Of a DNA stretch of 64,000 nucleotides, positions 1 to 54,016 are shown one piece after another. Position numbers and translations under genes: made by a program. This stretch comes from Apostichopus japonicus. Taxonomy: Eukaryota; Echinodermata; Holothuroidea; Aspidochirotida; Stichopodidae. Each line of letters opens with the position of its first letter. Positions within the stretch are counted from its first letter, which is position 1. The notes under the pieces are model-generated. The model did no database searches. It saw nothing but the letters and a program-made list of their open reading frames with translations, and was not told the DNA's origin. Location: assembly GCF_037975245.1 (NCBI RefSeq), contig NC_092563.1:28423960-28487959 (forward strand), given 5' to 3'.

Positions 1-543
1 TGGGGAATTAATGCGCTCTTACTGTTTACTTCATGACTTCTCACTTTGTTAAAGTGGGCTCGATTTCTTTCATGCAGACGTGATCAAATGTGCCGCTGTG
101 ATTGGTGTATGGAAAGTTAGAATGTAAATGGGGAGGATAATTGAGGATGAAAGCATTTTGAATTTAAGGACAGGAATTGGACTTGTTATAACTACATGCA
201 TGGTAATTTTGTGCTTTCAGTTAGATCGTAGCCTTCAATAAACATTCTGCTAATATTTGCTTGACATAAATAGTCAAGTAACAGACAAAAATACAGTTCA
301 CATATATATTGCTTGTGCATTTGGAGATTAATAGTTCCTATTGTTGCCTAGGAGTTGTTGCTATGGAGACTGTGAAAGCAAATTTTACAGCACATAGATA
401 ATCCTGCTATTAAACCAAATCATGCATTGTTTTATTAGTTTCTCAGTCAGTATTACCTCTGCTGATTGACTTATATTTTAGAAATATTCCAAAAAAATTA
501 ATGAATCTATATTTCAAGATTTTAATATCAATTTGTTCTTCAG
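1..543 (+). other. GMPR intron, 3' part
   Basis: This is AT-rich sequence leading to a pyrimidine-rich acceptor at 530-543. I see no coding potential or repeat in it. Confidence 0.8.
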
Positions 544-10208
<9,665 letters not shown>

Positions 10209-13200
10209 GCAAAGAGTGTGTTGTCGGTATGTACCAGCATGAAGTACATATAAAGTAGCTGCTATCATTGTCACTTGTGATTCATGTCAAAACAGGCAAA
10301 AGATTTAATCAATCAAACTAAAAGTAGCTGCTCATGCTTTAAGATCATCATATTTCCAAGCACTTTTAGATTTATTATCATGTCTAAGTGTGATCTATCA
10401 GAATGGTTATTTTGTCGAGCATGACCAGCCTTTTAATCTAAAAAATCTTAATTTGAGGACTTTTTCTTTTTTTTTAACAATAGGTCCAGATCAAATCCAG
10501 ATAGCAGCGATAAAACATGAATTATCCCGATCATTGATCATCTCAATACAAAATCAAAACGTATTTTTCTTAATCGACACACATGTGGTGTCAGTATAAT
10601 ACTGCAAATACCATGAGCAAATACGACACATTTTGTCAACGGAAATTAGTCAAAGAGGACCCTTTGGATTGAGGGATCTGCTAAAATTGAATTGGGAAAA
10701 TTCACAGTTTTAATGTATCTTGTGTATGAGGCCACAATTCACTATCCTTAAGAGTAAAACATTTGCTGTTTCTGTTACAAAATTTAAGTGACACTACCTC
10801 GCTATTCTTCACCTTCTAAATAAGCCTTTTGTTTTCTTCGGATTTTTAAGATTTTTAATTATTTATATGTTATGTTGGTCTTTGCCCCAACTTTCCTCCC
10901 TCCATTAAAACCTCTTGATACAGTAATATTCAACAAATATTTGTATCCACCTGAACAAATAATTCACGAAAGTACCAAACTTTTTCCGGATCATTATATT
11001 TCTGCAATGGAAAAAAAGGATGCCATCTTAGTATATGATTTAGAAGAATAAGAAAAAACAGATCCATTATATGAAAGATGACTTTAGGCTTTAAAAAAAA
11101 TCACTTTTGAGGAATTTGTAGACAATTAAAAGCATGCTGTCAGTCCAGGCTGTATTTCTATACCACATTCTTTTGTGAAAAAAATGGCATATTAAGCATC
11201 AGTCGCATATTAATCAAAGTGGCTGGAAGACCAAGGTTAGCATGCTGATATGATCCTAGGTTTAGTTCCCATAGTAACACTAAAACCTCCATAGAAGAAA
11301 ATACAAGACTTTTATGACCTCAAAATATCTTCAACATTGTATTACCACTTTTTCAAGGAAGAATGGTGATGGAGTGATCGGAAAGGCTTGCCGTTCGTTG
11401 TGGTGGCGTTATTAAAATTTATAAACTATAAATGAATATTAATATTTAAGGCCTGATGTGAGGACTGGAGCCAGTGTTATCATAAATTGATGATACTTTT
11501 GCGCTGAATATCTTGAAAAATCAGAATGGCACAGAGGCTCTTTTTTTTTCCTCCTTCATTTTTTGATTGACTTTTTGACTTTGACATTTCAGGACAGGAA
11601 TTCTGTCAGAAGTCATGGTTTGTACTCGAAGTACATTCTCGTTTTCCATCTAGTGAGGAAAACGCAACCATCATTTTTATGATTGTATCTGTCCCATTTA
11701 TGTAGCATAGCTACTGTTATGAGATTGATTTCGTAATGTCTGTGTTTATATTTGGGGAATGATTTATCTGGTATATCAAAGTAAGATAGAATTGTTGAAA
11801 AGAAAAATCAGCGTTTCAAAACCGCCGCACAAAATAGGATCACCAAAATTATTCCCTGACGTATTGCAGTACAATTTGCTCGTGGCTTCTACTAACATAA
11901 TCGACAAGTCTGTTTCACTTAAAAGTTATCACAAACTTTTCTGCCTTCTTGAGATGTGCAACTTCAGAATATGATTTTTTGTTAGGTTTAAAACCATAAG
12001 CTTTCATTCCTAAAGTAGTAAATGAAAATTAAATAGAAATTGGTTTGTCTTCACAGTGGTTTTTAATTGATGATTTACATTCTGAGGTTGGATTAATATT
12101 GGTCAGGTTTCATAAAGAACCGCTTGCATAGTGCGATAAATTTTGCTCTAAAGGATTATCCTCAAGTCAAGGATTAGATAACTTGTAAGTTTTTAACCGA
12201 GCAAGGTGCAGTAGGTGTAAATATTAAGCCTTCCTTGTTGTAATGCAATGCTGTGAACTGATGTCAGATGTATTCAGCTGAAAATATATCTCAAAAAAAA
12301 AAACATATCTCCATTCATTTATCTTCTTGCTAACAGGCTCAGTCATTTTGTCAGTTGGTGGTATTTATTTTGAACGTAATCATTTATTTTCCTTTGTCTA
12401 ATTTTATGGAAAGATGAGATAATAGGTCAATTGTCTTTAAAAGAACAAAGGTAAAGCTATTGTTCTTTTTCTTTCTCTTCTTCTTTATCTTCCTTCCTTC
12501 AGTTGTGTCATTTGTTGGTGATTTGTTTACTTGTCTGAACAACGTTAAGTCAAGAAAACTAGAGATGGTATGGTTCTGTGAATTCATTGTCAAGTTTAAG
12601 GGTGAATTTATTATTAAGGATATTGTCAGAAATATTCACATCAAAATAGCACAAAATAGAGCAAAAGCTTCTTGTTTTTGTTTTAATTATTGATTGATAT
12701 CAGGGTCATAGACAATTGATGTTCATTTGATCGATTAACAAATGTGTATACCAAACATTTCCTCTACTTTATCAACTGAGAACAATAGACTTTACAATGA
12801 AACAATTGATTTAACAATAGAACTGTAACAATAATGGAAGACAAAAGAAGGAAATCTATTGTCATTGCTATGAAACCAAATGGTCTACCATACTTTTACC
12901 GATTTGGACAATTTATAATGTTTTGGAAACTTTCGAGGTCAATATGTTTATTCATCTATATACATTATTGTTTATTTTGTTTTTCCCATTAACCAAGATT
13001 GTTCTCTACAATAGTTACATGAAGTTATGGAAAGACAATAACATAATGTGCAAATTTACAGATATATGTAAAGGAAATTTTTCAACATTTAGTCATACAA
13101 TGTCACATTTACAATATCATTTTCGATTATATAAAGCCATTCACATAATGCCATTCACATAATGTCACATAATATCTCAAAACTTCTTTTGGTTTAAGAT

Positions 13201-13228
13201 ACTGTCTTTTCAGACCATATAAAAAATT
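10209..13228. other. GMPR 3' UTR and flank, no gene seen
   Basis: The first part should be GMPR 3' UTR, but its end is not clear. The open frames here are short, AT-rich and unlike known proteins. Confidence 0.7.
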
Positions 13229-13507
13229 ATGATAAACTTGAAATTTTCAGTTTCAGAGTCAACCTAAAACTTATTTCCTTATAAGTCCAATTCAGATCAA
13301 TTCTGAGTCTCATCTGTTTCAGATCAGATTTATATCAGTCTCAGATCTTGATCTCTTTGTTTCAGATTAGTTTTAGATCAGTGTCTGTTTCAGATTAGAT
13401 TAGTCTCACTTCTGAGTCTTTTCTGTTACAGATCAGTCTCAGATCTTAGTCTCTTCAGATTCAGATCAATCTCAGATCCGTTTCTTCTGTTTCAGATTAA
13501 GGATTAA

Positions 13508-13751
13508 GGAGTGTTAGCTCAGTGGTTAACGCCGGTGCCTTTCAATCATAAGGTCCCGAATTCAAGTTCCTCCAAGATTAATGTATGCCGTCCTGTTACA
13601 GAGTTGTTGACAATTGACAATTCATAATCATGGACGTTAAATATGAATCTAAGAGACTGATTTCGGTCAGCTTGCGGCTTTGATAAGCCTATGAGGCTTC
13701 TTCGCGAGTTCCTGCTTGCAGGAGGATCTAAAATACATACATACATACGTA
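13508..13751 (+). mobile_element. tRNA-derived SINE, copy 1
   Basis: The head GGAGTGTTAGCTCAGTGG contains a good RNA polymerase III A box (TTAGCTCAGTGGTTAACGC). A degenerate B box (GAATTCAAGTTCC) follows at tRNA-like spacing. The body ends with the palindromic TCCTGCTTGCAGGA and an ATAC tail repeat. A second copy lies inverted at 44676-44892. CAGATTA on both flanks may be a target duplication, but it is also part of the host array. Confidence 0.85.
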
Positions 13752-13805
13752 CAGATTAGTCACAGATCAATCTCAGATCTCAATCTCTCTTTTATTTTCA
13801 TTTTT

Positions 13806-16343
13806 GGTTCCTTGCTAAAAGCAAAGGAACCTATGTATTCAGGTTGGCGTGTGTGTGTGTGTATGTGTGTGTGTGTGTGTGTGACGCTTTAGCTTGTATG
13901 CACGATAACTCAACAAGGGATTGAATGATCATGATCAAACTTGGTGGGTGGGTGGCCCATAGTGAGTAGATGAACCCTATTGTTTTTGGTGCCCACAAAG
14001 GTCACCAAAGGTCAGTTATGGTCCAAAACCCAAAATACTAAAACTGCAATAACTCCCAGTGCCAATGTGCGATAAGGTTGATATTTTGGGACAAGTTGTG
14101 AACTGGTTGGGGGAACATTTTGAAACTTAACGGTCATGTGATCTGAGGTCACCAAAGGTCAATTAATGTTAAAAAACTAGTATTTTTGCGATAACTTGAG
14201 AACGAATTGTCCGTTAGGGTTGGGAGTTGCTTCAGTGTAATCCAATTGTCGACCCACATCTGGTTGACCCTTGACCTCAATTGACCTCTGGTGACCTTTT
14301 CATGTTTTGGGGATATTTACAGTTTCGATGCTATTTTCAGATGTCAAAGGTACCTTCCGATCATAAATATCGATAGGTTGACCCCCGTGTGACCTTTGTG
14401 TGCGAACTTATATGGGGTCAAAGTTTTCGGTCGGAGTTAGGATGGCTGTACAGACTTATCGTGTTGAGTTTTGGAATCAGCAGATCAAACTACATTTGAA
14501 ACCAAGGTCAAAAGGTCAAAGGTCACATTAGAAAAAATGTGCTTAGTTTGGGAGAAAACGGGCGAAAAAGAAAATGTTTGGTTTTGATGCTAGATTTGGA
14601 TATCAAAGGTACCTTCCGATCAAAAATGTCAATGGGTTGACACCCGGGTGACCGTTGTGTGTAAAGTTATACAAGGTCAAAGTTAATTTTCAGACATTTA
14701 ATGCAATAACTCCCAGTGCCAAGGAGTAACAAGGTTGATATTTTGGGACAAGTTGCAAATGGTAGAGAGGAATATTTTCAAACTTAACGGTCATGTGATC
14801 CGAGGTCATCAAAGGTCAATTAATGTTTAAAAACTAGTATTTTGGGTGAGAAAATGGGCAAAGAAAAAAATGTTTGAATTTTTACAGTTTTGATGCTATA
14901 TTCACGTCTCACCAATCAAAAATGTCAATAGGTTTACCCCAGGTGACCTTTGTGTGTGAAGTTATATGAGGTCAAAGTAAATTTTCAGACATTTAGTGCA
15001 ATAATTCCCAGTTCCAAGGTGTGACACGGTTGATATTTTGGGACAAGTTGCAAATGGTATAGGGGAATATTTTCAAACTTAACGGTCATGTGATCCGAGG
15101 TCACCAAAGGTCAATTAATGATAAAAAACTAGTATTTTTGCGATAACTTGAGAACGAATTGTCCGTTAGGGTTGGGAGTTGCTTCAATTGAATCCAATTG
15201 TCGACCCGCATCTGGGTGACCCTTGACCTCAATTTGACCTCTGGTGACCTTTACTTGTTTTGGGGATTTTTACAGTTTCGATGCTATTTTCAGATGTCAA
15301 AGGTACCTTCTGTTCATAAATGTCAATAGGTTGACCCCCGTGTGACCTTCGTGTGCGGAGTTATACAAGGTCAAAGTTAATTTTCAGACATTTAATGCAA
15401 TAACTCTCAGTTCCAAGGTGTGACACGGTTGATATTTTGGGACAAGTTGCAAATGGTATAGGGGAATATTTTCAAACTTAACGGTCATGTGATCCGAGGT
15501 CACCAAAGGTCAATTAATGATAAAAAACTAGTATTTTTGCGATAACTTGAGAACGAATTGTCCGTTAGGGTTGGGAGTTGCTTCAATTGAATCCAATTGT
15601 CGACCCGCATCTGGGTGACCCTTGACCTCAATTTGACCTCTGGTGACCTTTTCGTGTTTTGGGGATTTTTACAGTTTCGATGCTATTTTCAGATGTCAAA
15701 GGTACCTTCTGATCATAAATGTCAATAGGTTGACCCCCGTGTGACCTTCGTGTGCGAAGTTATACGAGGTCAAAGTTAAAAAATATTAATGAGGTCACGG
15801 GTCAAACGTGAAAAACTCCCAAGTTGCAATAACTTGGCCACTATTTATTGGAATTTCGTCAAACTCGGTATGATGATATTGGTAGATAGTCTCCACACAC
15901 TGATGTGTGTTGCAATTGATATCATGCATGTTTTTAAGGGGGGGGGGGCCTAGCATTATTTCGTTATGAAAAGTTTGTATGCACAATAACTCAACAAGGG
16001 AATGACCAATCATTACCATACTTGGTGAGTGGGTGGCCCATAGTAAGTACATTAACCCTGTTGATTTTGGTGCTCATTTCATGAATATTAATGAGGTCAT
16101 GGGGTCAAACGTGAAATACTCCAAATTGCAATTACTTGGCTACTATTACTAGTCGGAATTTCGTCAAACTTGGTATGATGATAATGGTAGATAGTCTTCA
16201 CACACTGATGTGTGTTGCAATTGATATCAGGGCTTAGCATAACTTTGGCAACAAAAGTTTGTGAGCATAAATTACTGTTGTTGTATTAGGGCTTTGTTAG
16301 AAATTTCCCTATGAATGGAACTAATGAACAGCAGCAAGGAACC
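13806..16343. repeat. Large inverted-end repeat dense in AGGTCA motifs
   Basis: It opens with the palindrome GGTTCCTTGC, TAAAA, GCAAAGGAACC and closes with GCAGCAAGGAACC, which gives inverted ends GGTTCCTTGCT. Inside, a unit of about 400 bases is repeated with deletions; the copies starting at 15121 and 15520 are almost identical. Each unit has AGGTCACCAAAGGTCA and a run of TGACCC/TGACCT motifs. A (GT)n tract follows the left end. No protein is encoded. The two ends and insertion in another array suggest a mobile element of unknown class. Confidence 0.7.
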
Positions 16344-16826
16344 ATGAAATGTTTTCATTCTAGTTTTTTTATTTGTCTATAGATCAGTCTCAGATCTCAG
16401 TCACTTCATTTTCAGATTATTCTCAGATCTCAGTCTGTTCCTTGTCAGATCAGTCTCAGATCTAAAATTTAATTTCAGATTATATATATATATATATCAG
16501 GCATTCAGGCATGAGCCTTTTCGCGGATTTCCGTGATTTCTTTTCTACCTCCGCGGTGTACACCTCTCCATTTCCGTGAATTTCTAGCAACAGCGTTACT
16601 GTATGACTTGATCCGTTGTCGCATGTTTGTTATTACCGATGCATGGCATATCCAATCTGCAGGGGACAACAACTATTATCCTAACATACTGTAGCTAACG
16701 CAAAATTGGAGCCTATACCGCAATTTTTATCTCTGGATTTTCATAAGGTTCCCAGCATTATAGCAATGATATTTTCTTAACTTTCCCATGATATTCAAAT
16801 ATTTTAGTATCATTTGAGTAGGGACA

Positions 16827-16833
<7 letters not shown>

Positions 16834-16887
<54 letters not shown>
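16834..16887. repeat. (TA)n microsatellite
   Basis: About 25 TA units, nearly pure. Confidence 0.95.
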
Positions 16888-16889
<2 letters not shown>

Positions 16890-19800
16890 CGACATTAACT
16901 TCTATGCTGTTTTGCACGGTTAATCATTCCTAAGCTGCATCACCTGTTCAAAGCAAGCACTATACACATGCCATTATAGAAATGTACCATTACGCACTGT
17001 CACATGCACCACGCAGTAAAAGTGGTTTTGTTTTCGGTCCATATGCGTCCATGTCGTATGTTCGTTGGTGATTCTTTGCATGAGGGTTTCTGTGCATATT
17101 ATCTGCATGACGTTGAAGGACAGCGCCCCCACCAGTATTGAGTAAGTGATTTTGATGAATTGCAATGATTGATGTGTATGCCTACGTTGTGTAAAATCAA
17201 CAAAAAGAAAGAAATAACAAAGCTTTATGGTGAATATGAAAACAAAATTAATCTGTCTTGTTTGAATTTCATTCCATATTCAGAGTTTGGGTTGCTTCAA
17301 CTTGCTCCTTTTGGGGTGAAGGAGGGTGCACAGAATAGCTAACTCACATTCCTTTGCTTCAGATGGAACTTTTCCAGAAAAAAACAAAGACAACTCCATA
17401 CTAGTCACATTCTCAACTCCAGTTAAGGCTGGGAGGGGGGTTGTTCCGGCCATCTTAATTGTCATCACGATTTGGGAGTGTTTAAACATGGAGTGAGATA
17501 CGTCGGTCTGAGGGAAGGGGATTGGGGGGGGGATGTCATGGGCTGCACGTACTGCTGCGGAGGAAATACTTCTTGAAGTACGTACATGAGGGACCTATCT
17601 CCCCCCCCCCCCCTTCACCCTCTCCAACACACGTATACACCCCTTTCCTCTGAGCAAATTGATATGATAAACGCATATATGCGAAGCGATGTGTAGGCCT
17701 ATCATGATATGATAGGAATTCATGGACTCGAATCCGTGCCATCATATTTTACATTTGGTTCTAGTTAGATATAACCACCCATTCATTACAAAGATTACGG
17801 GAATACACGAGACATCCGCCATCTTTCTTCTTCTTTTTCGATTACGCATTAGTACTTTCATTTTGATAAGTGGGCTGCTGTTGCAACATGCATTATAAGA
17901 CAAAAGGAGATGCTCGATTGCCTATAGTCGCCCATCTATCAAGACTTACACAAAATACAGAAAAGTCATAGATGATAATGCATAATTGTCAATGTCTATT
18001 TTTATTTCAATCCAATAATATTTAGACTGTGACACTAATATTCATAATAATATTTTTCGAGGGTGACCAGCTTACTTCATATTTACTCTATGTGAGATAT
18101 ATTCGGATAATGATGCATGGCTACGCTATACACTGATACCTGTCAGTCAGTAGCTGGAGAAATAAGACATATTTCGTAATTATTATATTAATATGTCGTA
18201 ATTTTAAACCCGCTTTGAAATATATTACATTTCATAACGTTTGTTAAATCTTGAAAGTATTACACATTTACAGATTAGTCGTGACCCAGGTATGGCACCA
18301 GGGACAATTATACCTCTTACCCCTATTCCTTTTTTTCTCCACTTCATATTTCTAAATATATTAATTACAAAGATTCGAATACACTATTCTTTATCCCATA
18401 TTTTCCATGACAATCTAGTTCACCCATTTCCCTTGGCTCATTAACCCCCCCCCCCTTCACCCCACCCACCCCGAAATGCAACCTCGCGTCATGCCAGTTT
18501 CTGTTACAATTTCATAATGGATGATATATTTAGGTATCCAATTGATTTGGCATTCTTCTCCTAAGGTTTCTAGGAGCAAGTTCTGATCTTTTCTCATGAT
18601 TTGCGTTAAGAACATGAGTTGCAATATATATAGTCTGGGATGAGATTTGCATACGTCACAGGGCATAGTTAACCCTAAGAACCATGCACGTATACCAACG
18701 TTCCTGATATACAAAGGAACTGAAACTTGAAAGCGGTTACCATGGTAATCATGCCGCCATGTTTGATACCGTGTTTAGGTTCTTGCGTGACTTTGGGATA
18801 CCAGTCTTAAGCTATATATATGACAGTCTTTTCGACTTTTTTTAGCTTCCGATCTGGTCTGATTCGAAAGTCCTGTTCGATGGACAGTCCGTACTATAGA
18901 GTGTATATCTATTTGCCCTAGAATCCAAGCAGGCTGCGGTATCCCTCTCATGTATAATACCGTTATAGAAAAGTTTGCACTTTTGTCGGTAAAGTGTGTA
19001 TCTGGGACAAATGACACTCCTTTCGTTTTAATTTCCGGTTACGTCACAGTTAAAGCTGGACTATGAATAAGCAAAACGTCGACTTTTGATAAAAAAATTA
19101 ATAATAATAATAAAAGAGCGAACGATCTCAACCGGAAACAGCAGTAATAATTCCAACCGGTGACCTGGGTCATTTTATTTATGACATCACCAATTATATA
19201 TATGTGGTTCTATCAAGACTGTATTTTCTAATTAAAGTAACCAATAACTATTGTTTGTAGATATATCGACATAAATATACAACCTTGATCATTCATTTTA
19301 ATTGTAAACAAAGTTTTCAAACTATACAACTATTTACATAATTAGGCTGCATAATACAATAAAATATTGATAGGAAGAATTATAAATATTTCCATTATTA
19401 CAGTGTTGTCTCTAATTTACTGTTTAACTTGAGATATAATGATCGACAATTTGCTAACAACTATTTAACCCTTGCAGTAGCTATAGAATGGCGGGGAGGG
19501 GCTCTACTCTTTCTACAGGAGGCCTTCAACAGGTAGGTTGAAAAAAATGACTAGAAAGATAATAAGAAAAACTGATACAATATTCATAAACGGTCTAAAA
19601 AAATAATTCATAAAAGGGTACAATTATAGTATTAACAGAGAAAGATACCGAAACGTTATTGACTAGATTTGTGAGCGTTGATCATTCGCATACGTAACAA
19701 CCCACACTTCTGGGTTGTGAGAACCCCCCCCCCCCCCCCGGCCATCACCTGACACGCCCCTCCATAATTATCTTCTTCCACATCAAACCATGGAGGCATA

Positions 19801-20970
19801 ACATATATATGCAGTATTATTATGAAAACATACGAACATGAATACTTAATTAACCAGAACCTACGTATTTACACAACTAAAAAGGTGTTCATCATTATAC
19901 CCAACGCTTATTTTACCAAATTGACCTGTGACGTCACTGTATGACGAAGGGATTTCGTTTCACATTTTCGGTCAAAATGCCTTTCATTTACTTGCTTGTT
20001 TGTTGTGTTTATTGCTTTCCCCCCCCCCCCCTTCTGTTTGTCATTAAATTTTAAGAGCATTTATTCAAAGACATGGCTCCCATTGTAATATAGAAAAGAA
20101 TGTTCTCCGCTTTAATTTCGATTTCGTTTGTTTACATAGCTCTTCTCTTTTACAAATTCAAATCGAACAAAATTAACATATCACTGAAGTAAACAACCTT
20201 AATTTAGTATGATAAACGTGACTATGCAAGGAGGAACATTACGAGGACAAAAACAAAATCGAAACTATTTTCTCTTCATGTCTTTTATAGTCTAATTAAC
20301 ACTAATCGATACGGTTTTCGCTCGTATTTGTGAAAACAGCCGAAATACGAAGGCTTGCTATCCATGTTACCTGTTCCTGTAAATTCAACTAAAACATTAC
20401 AATATGCAGCACAAAAAATAAAAGAAACACACACATTTAAAAAAAACGAACGTAGCAATAACATGTCACGTTAATTACATTATTGCTCTTCGAGTTCGAC
20501 TTGAAGAATCGTTGATAGACTAGATCGTTATGTTCAAACTAGACATAATAGTTTACCTAATTGTTCAAGATGTTTAGGCAACATTTGACATTTCAGGAAT
20601 AGAGATTGGTGTCGTAAACAAAAATAAAAGTACGATTAGGCCCTCTCTCCGGTGGCCTGTATCTGTTTATAGTATCTCACATAATAGACTCGTATATGTC
20701 TTTTTATAATTATTATTAATATTATTTTCTGTTTTGTATGAAGCGGAGAGGAGGGTTTCTTGGTAAGTGTCTCCATCGTTAATGATAACGATGATATCTA
20801 GTTATATATATACATATGTTGTAAGATCATTGAAAGATCTAGTCGAACCAACACCTGTTATCTTTCTCGTTGGATGTAAGTCACTACCGTACTTCGTATA
20901 CCGTATACCAAAGTAACAAACTAGGCGGGAAATTATAAGTAACGTCTAAGATCGACAAAATGTAAAGAAA

Positions 20971-20976
20971 TTTATT
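20971..20976 (-). promoter_or_regulatory. Candidate APCDD1 polyadenylation signal
   Basis: AATAAA on the minus strand, about 370 bases past the APCDD1 stop, is the first canonical hexamer I find downstream. Its use is inferred, and others follow near 20055 and 20005. Confidence 0.3.
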
Positions 20977-21342
20977 CATGAAACCCACATTCATCAAGTA
21001 ATTGACAGTCGTTACACATATATACATGTGTTTGTATACATAAACAAACGTCAATCCAGATTCATTTGTCGTCGTGATTAATTAAAGTAGGCCAGCAAGT
21101 TACTGTTTGTAAGTATCTCTACTGTCATAGTGTGTTCATATTCATTGCCCGAGGCTTGTACCGTCTGCTTCATATTTCCATGGTTACGAAGTCGTTTCAG
21201 CTCGCAGTTCGTTGCCTTTTGAAAGACTCTAAAACTCTGTGAAGACAATGTTTACGTCATTGGTTAAGTATATAACCAAGTACACAGTGTCTATGTGGTC
21301 CCTTATTATGCATAATATGTCATGCCTCGCTTAATTAAAGCG

Positions 21343-52440
<31,098 letters not shown>

Positions 52441-53302
52441 TGTGCGGCGGCTTATAAATCCTCGTCCCTTTCGCCAATTAACTTAAGTTTCAAAATAAAT
52501 TCAAAAGATTTTCCAGCAGCAATCCTATATTGCAATGTAAATATCTGAGATCAAAACGTATGATTCCAATCGCATTATAAAAGACATAAAGGAATCGTCA
52601 TGTCACTGTTCCATTCCTCAGAATTAATCCACATCGAATCACCGTTTTTGTCTTTCTTACACACGATTAATCTGTAACACCGATATTTCTTTCAACTCTG
52701 TGTACCTATAGGTCGCTTTATCTTTTCCTTTGGCGAGCTAGTTGAATGTACGTTAAATAAATATACTTAAAACCAGTCATATATCAGGTCTTTGTTTTTA
52801 CACTCCACCGTTAAAAACCAATCCTTCTCTTTTTTGGCGCTCCTTATCGCTTAAACTTCATTACCTGTCGTTCTCGATATCTCGGTCGCTCTAAAGTACA
52901 TCGCAATGAACCGATGATTCCAGATTTGATAAAACCTCGGCATTTTAATTGATCCTGGACTTCTCTCTTTTAATATGATCTCCGATCTGTTAACTTGGTG
53001 ATTTTAAGTATCCTCATTTGATGTCGATACTGATAAGGTTAGTGTATAATGTGTTTACCCCTACATACACTAATGGCTCTTTTATGACCCCCGTCGTCCT
53101 AGGTAGAAATGAGCAAACTTCTTCTTCTCGCCTGTTCAGGAGTGACGCACTGAGAATTGTTACCTCCCTTCCTCAGTGCTGCATCGTGGCAGGCCGAATA
53201 CTTTGTAAGTGTTCCAAAGTTGTTGGTTTTTGGCGTGTAACCTGCAGTTTACAAGATACTACAAAGCCAGCCCAATGGTTGAAAGTAACCTTAGCGACCT
53301 AG

Positions 53303-53310
53303 CTTTGATG
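53303..53310 (+). promoter_or_regulatory. Possible TCF/LEF site upstream of APCDD1
   Basis: CTTTGATG, 0.86 kb upstream of the APCDD1 start. It fits the TCF/LEF core CTTTGWT. A single short match has little weight alone. Confidence 0.2.
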
Positions 53311-53873
53311 AAATTAAGTTGTTTCACCGTGTTTATTTCCTGATAAAGTCTGTTACGCAGGCTTGCGACTACCAGAGCTGTACTTATTCTTCACACAGAC
53401 GCGAACATATATGCCCCGTCTCTGAATCTGTGTGCGATACTCTAAAGAAATCAAGAACAATTATTGAGAAAGATCAGAAAGGAGTTTCTATACAGCCACT
53501 CACTCTTAGTTCAGTCGATTGAGGCAGGATTTATATTTTGGCTCGCCAAAATAATCAAACGAATGCGCGCCTTTTATCAAAAAGACGTTAATTTCCCGAG
53601 AGATGGTCGGTTGGAATGCGTATATCTCGGACGCCGCCTCTGAGTCAATCACCCTACATTAAATATATACCTTCATCACTACTCGGTATCTCAAATGAGT
53701 GTATTGCTCGGTCAATCGGCCAAAGTAACTGCGAAAATATGAAATTTTGTCATGAGATGAAATTAATTGATATTGTGATTATATAGATGACCATTGTCTT
53801 TCGTTCCTTTATCTCTAACGCTAGTATCTATTACCCGTACTGCCCGACATTTTTATTGTTCTTCTGTGTCTTG

Positions 53874-53881
53874 CTTTGATC
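53874..53881 (+). promoter_or_regulatory. Possible TCF/LEF site upstream of APCDD1
   Basis: CTTTGATC, an ideal TCF/LEF core, 1.4 kb upstream of the APCDD1 start. Vertebrate APCDD1 is a direct Wnt target, so such a site would make sense. Function is inferred only. Confidence 0.25.
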
Positions 53882-53951
53882 ACTGTATTTCGTATCGTAA
53901 CTATAACTAATTTCAAAAGGTAAATGATAATAAATAATTATAAAACGACAT

Positions 53952-53954
<3 letters not shown>

Positions 53955-54015
<61 letters not shown>
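53955..54015. repeat. (AAT)n microsatellite
   Basis: About 20 AAT units. Confidence 0.95.

Positions 54016-54016
<1 letters not shown>

Larger units (their letters stand above)
13229..16485. repeat. CAGATCAGTCTC-type minisatellite, interrupted twice
   Basis: Degenerate copies of TTCAGATCAGTCTCAGATCT, followed by a CAGTCTCTT-like string, occupy about 13229-13507, 13752-13800 and 16379-16485. The blocks share the same wording and would join into one array if the SINE (13508-13751) and the large repeat (13806-16343) were removed. Confidence 0.75.
16486..21342. other. Intergenic space and APCDD1 3' region
   Basis: This holds (TA)n at 16834-16887, several poly-C/poly-G runs (17600, 18446, 19726, 20019) and no convincing exon. 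The right part should contain the APCDD1 3' UTR, whose strand is minus. Short open frames show no known motif. Confidence 0.7.
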
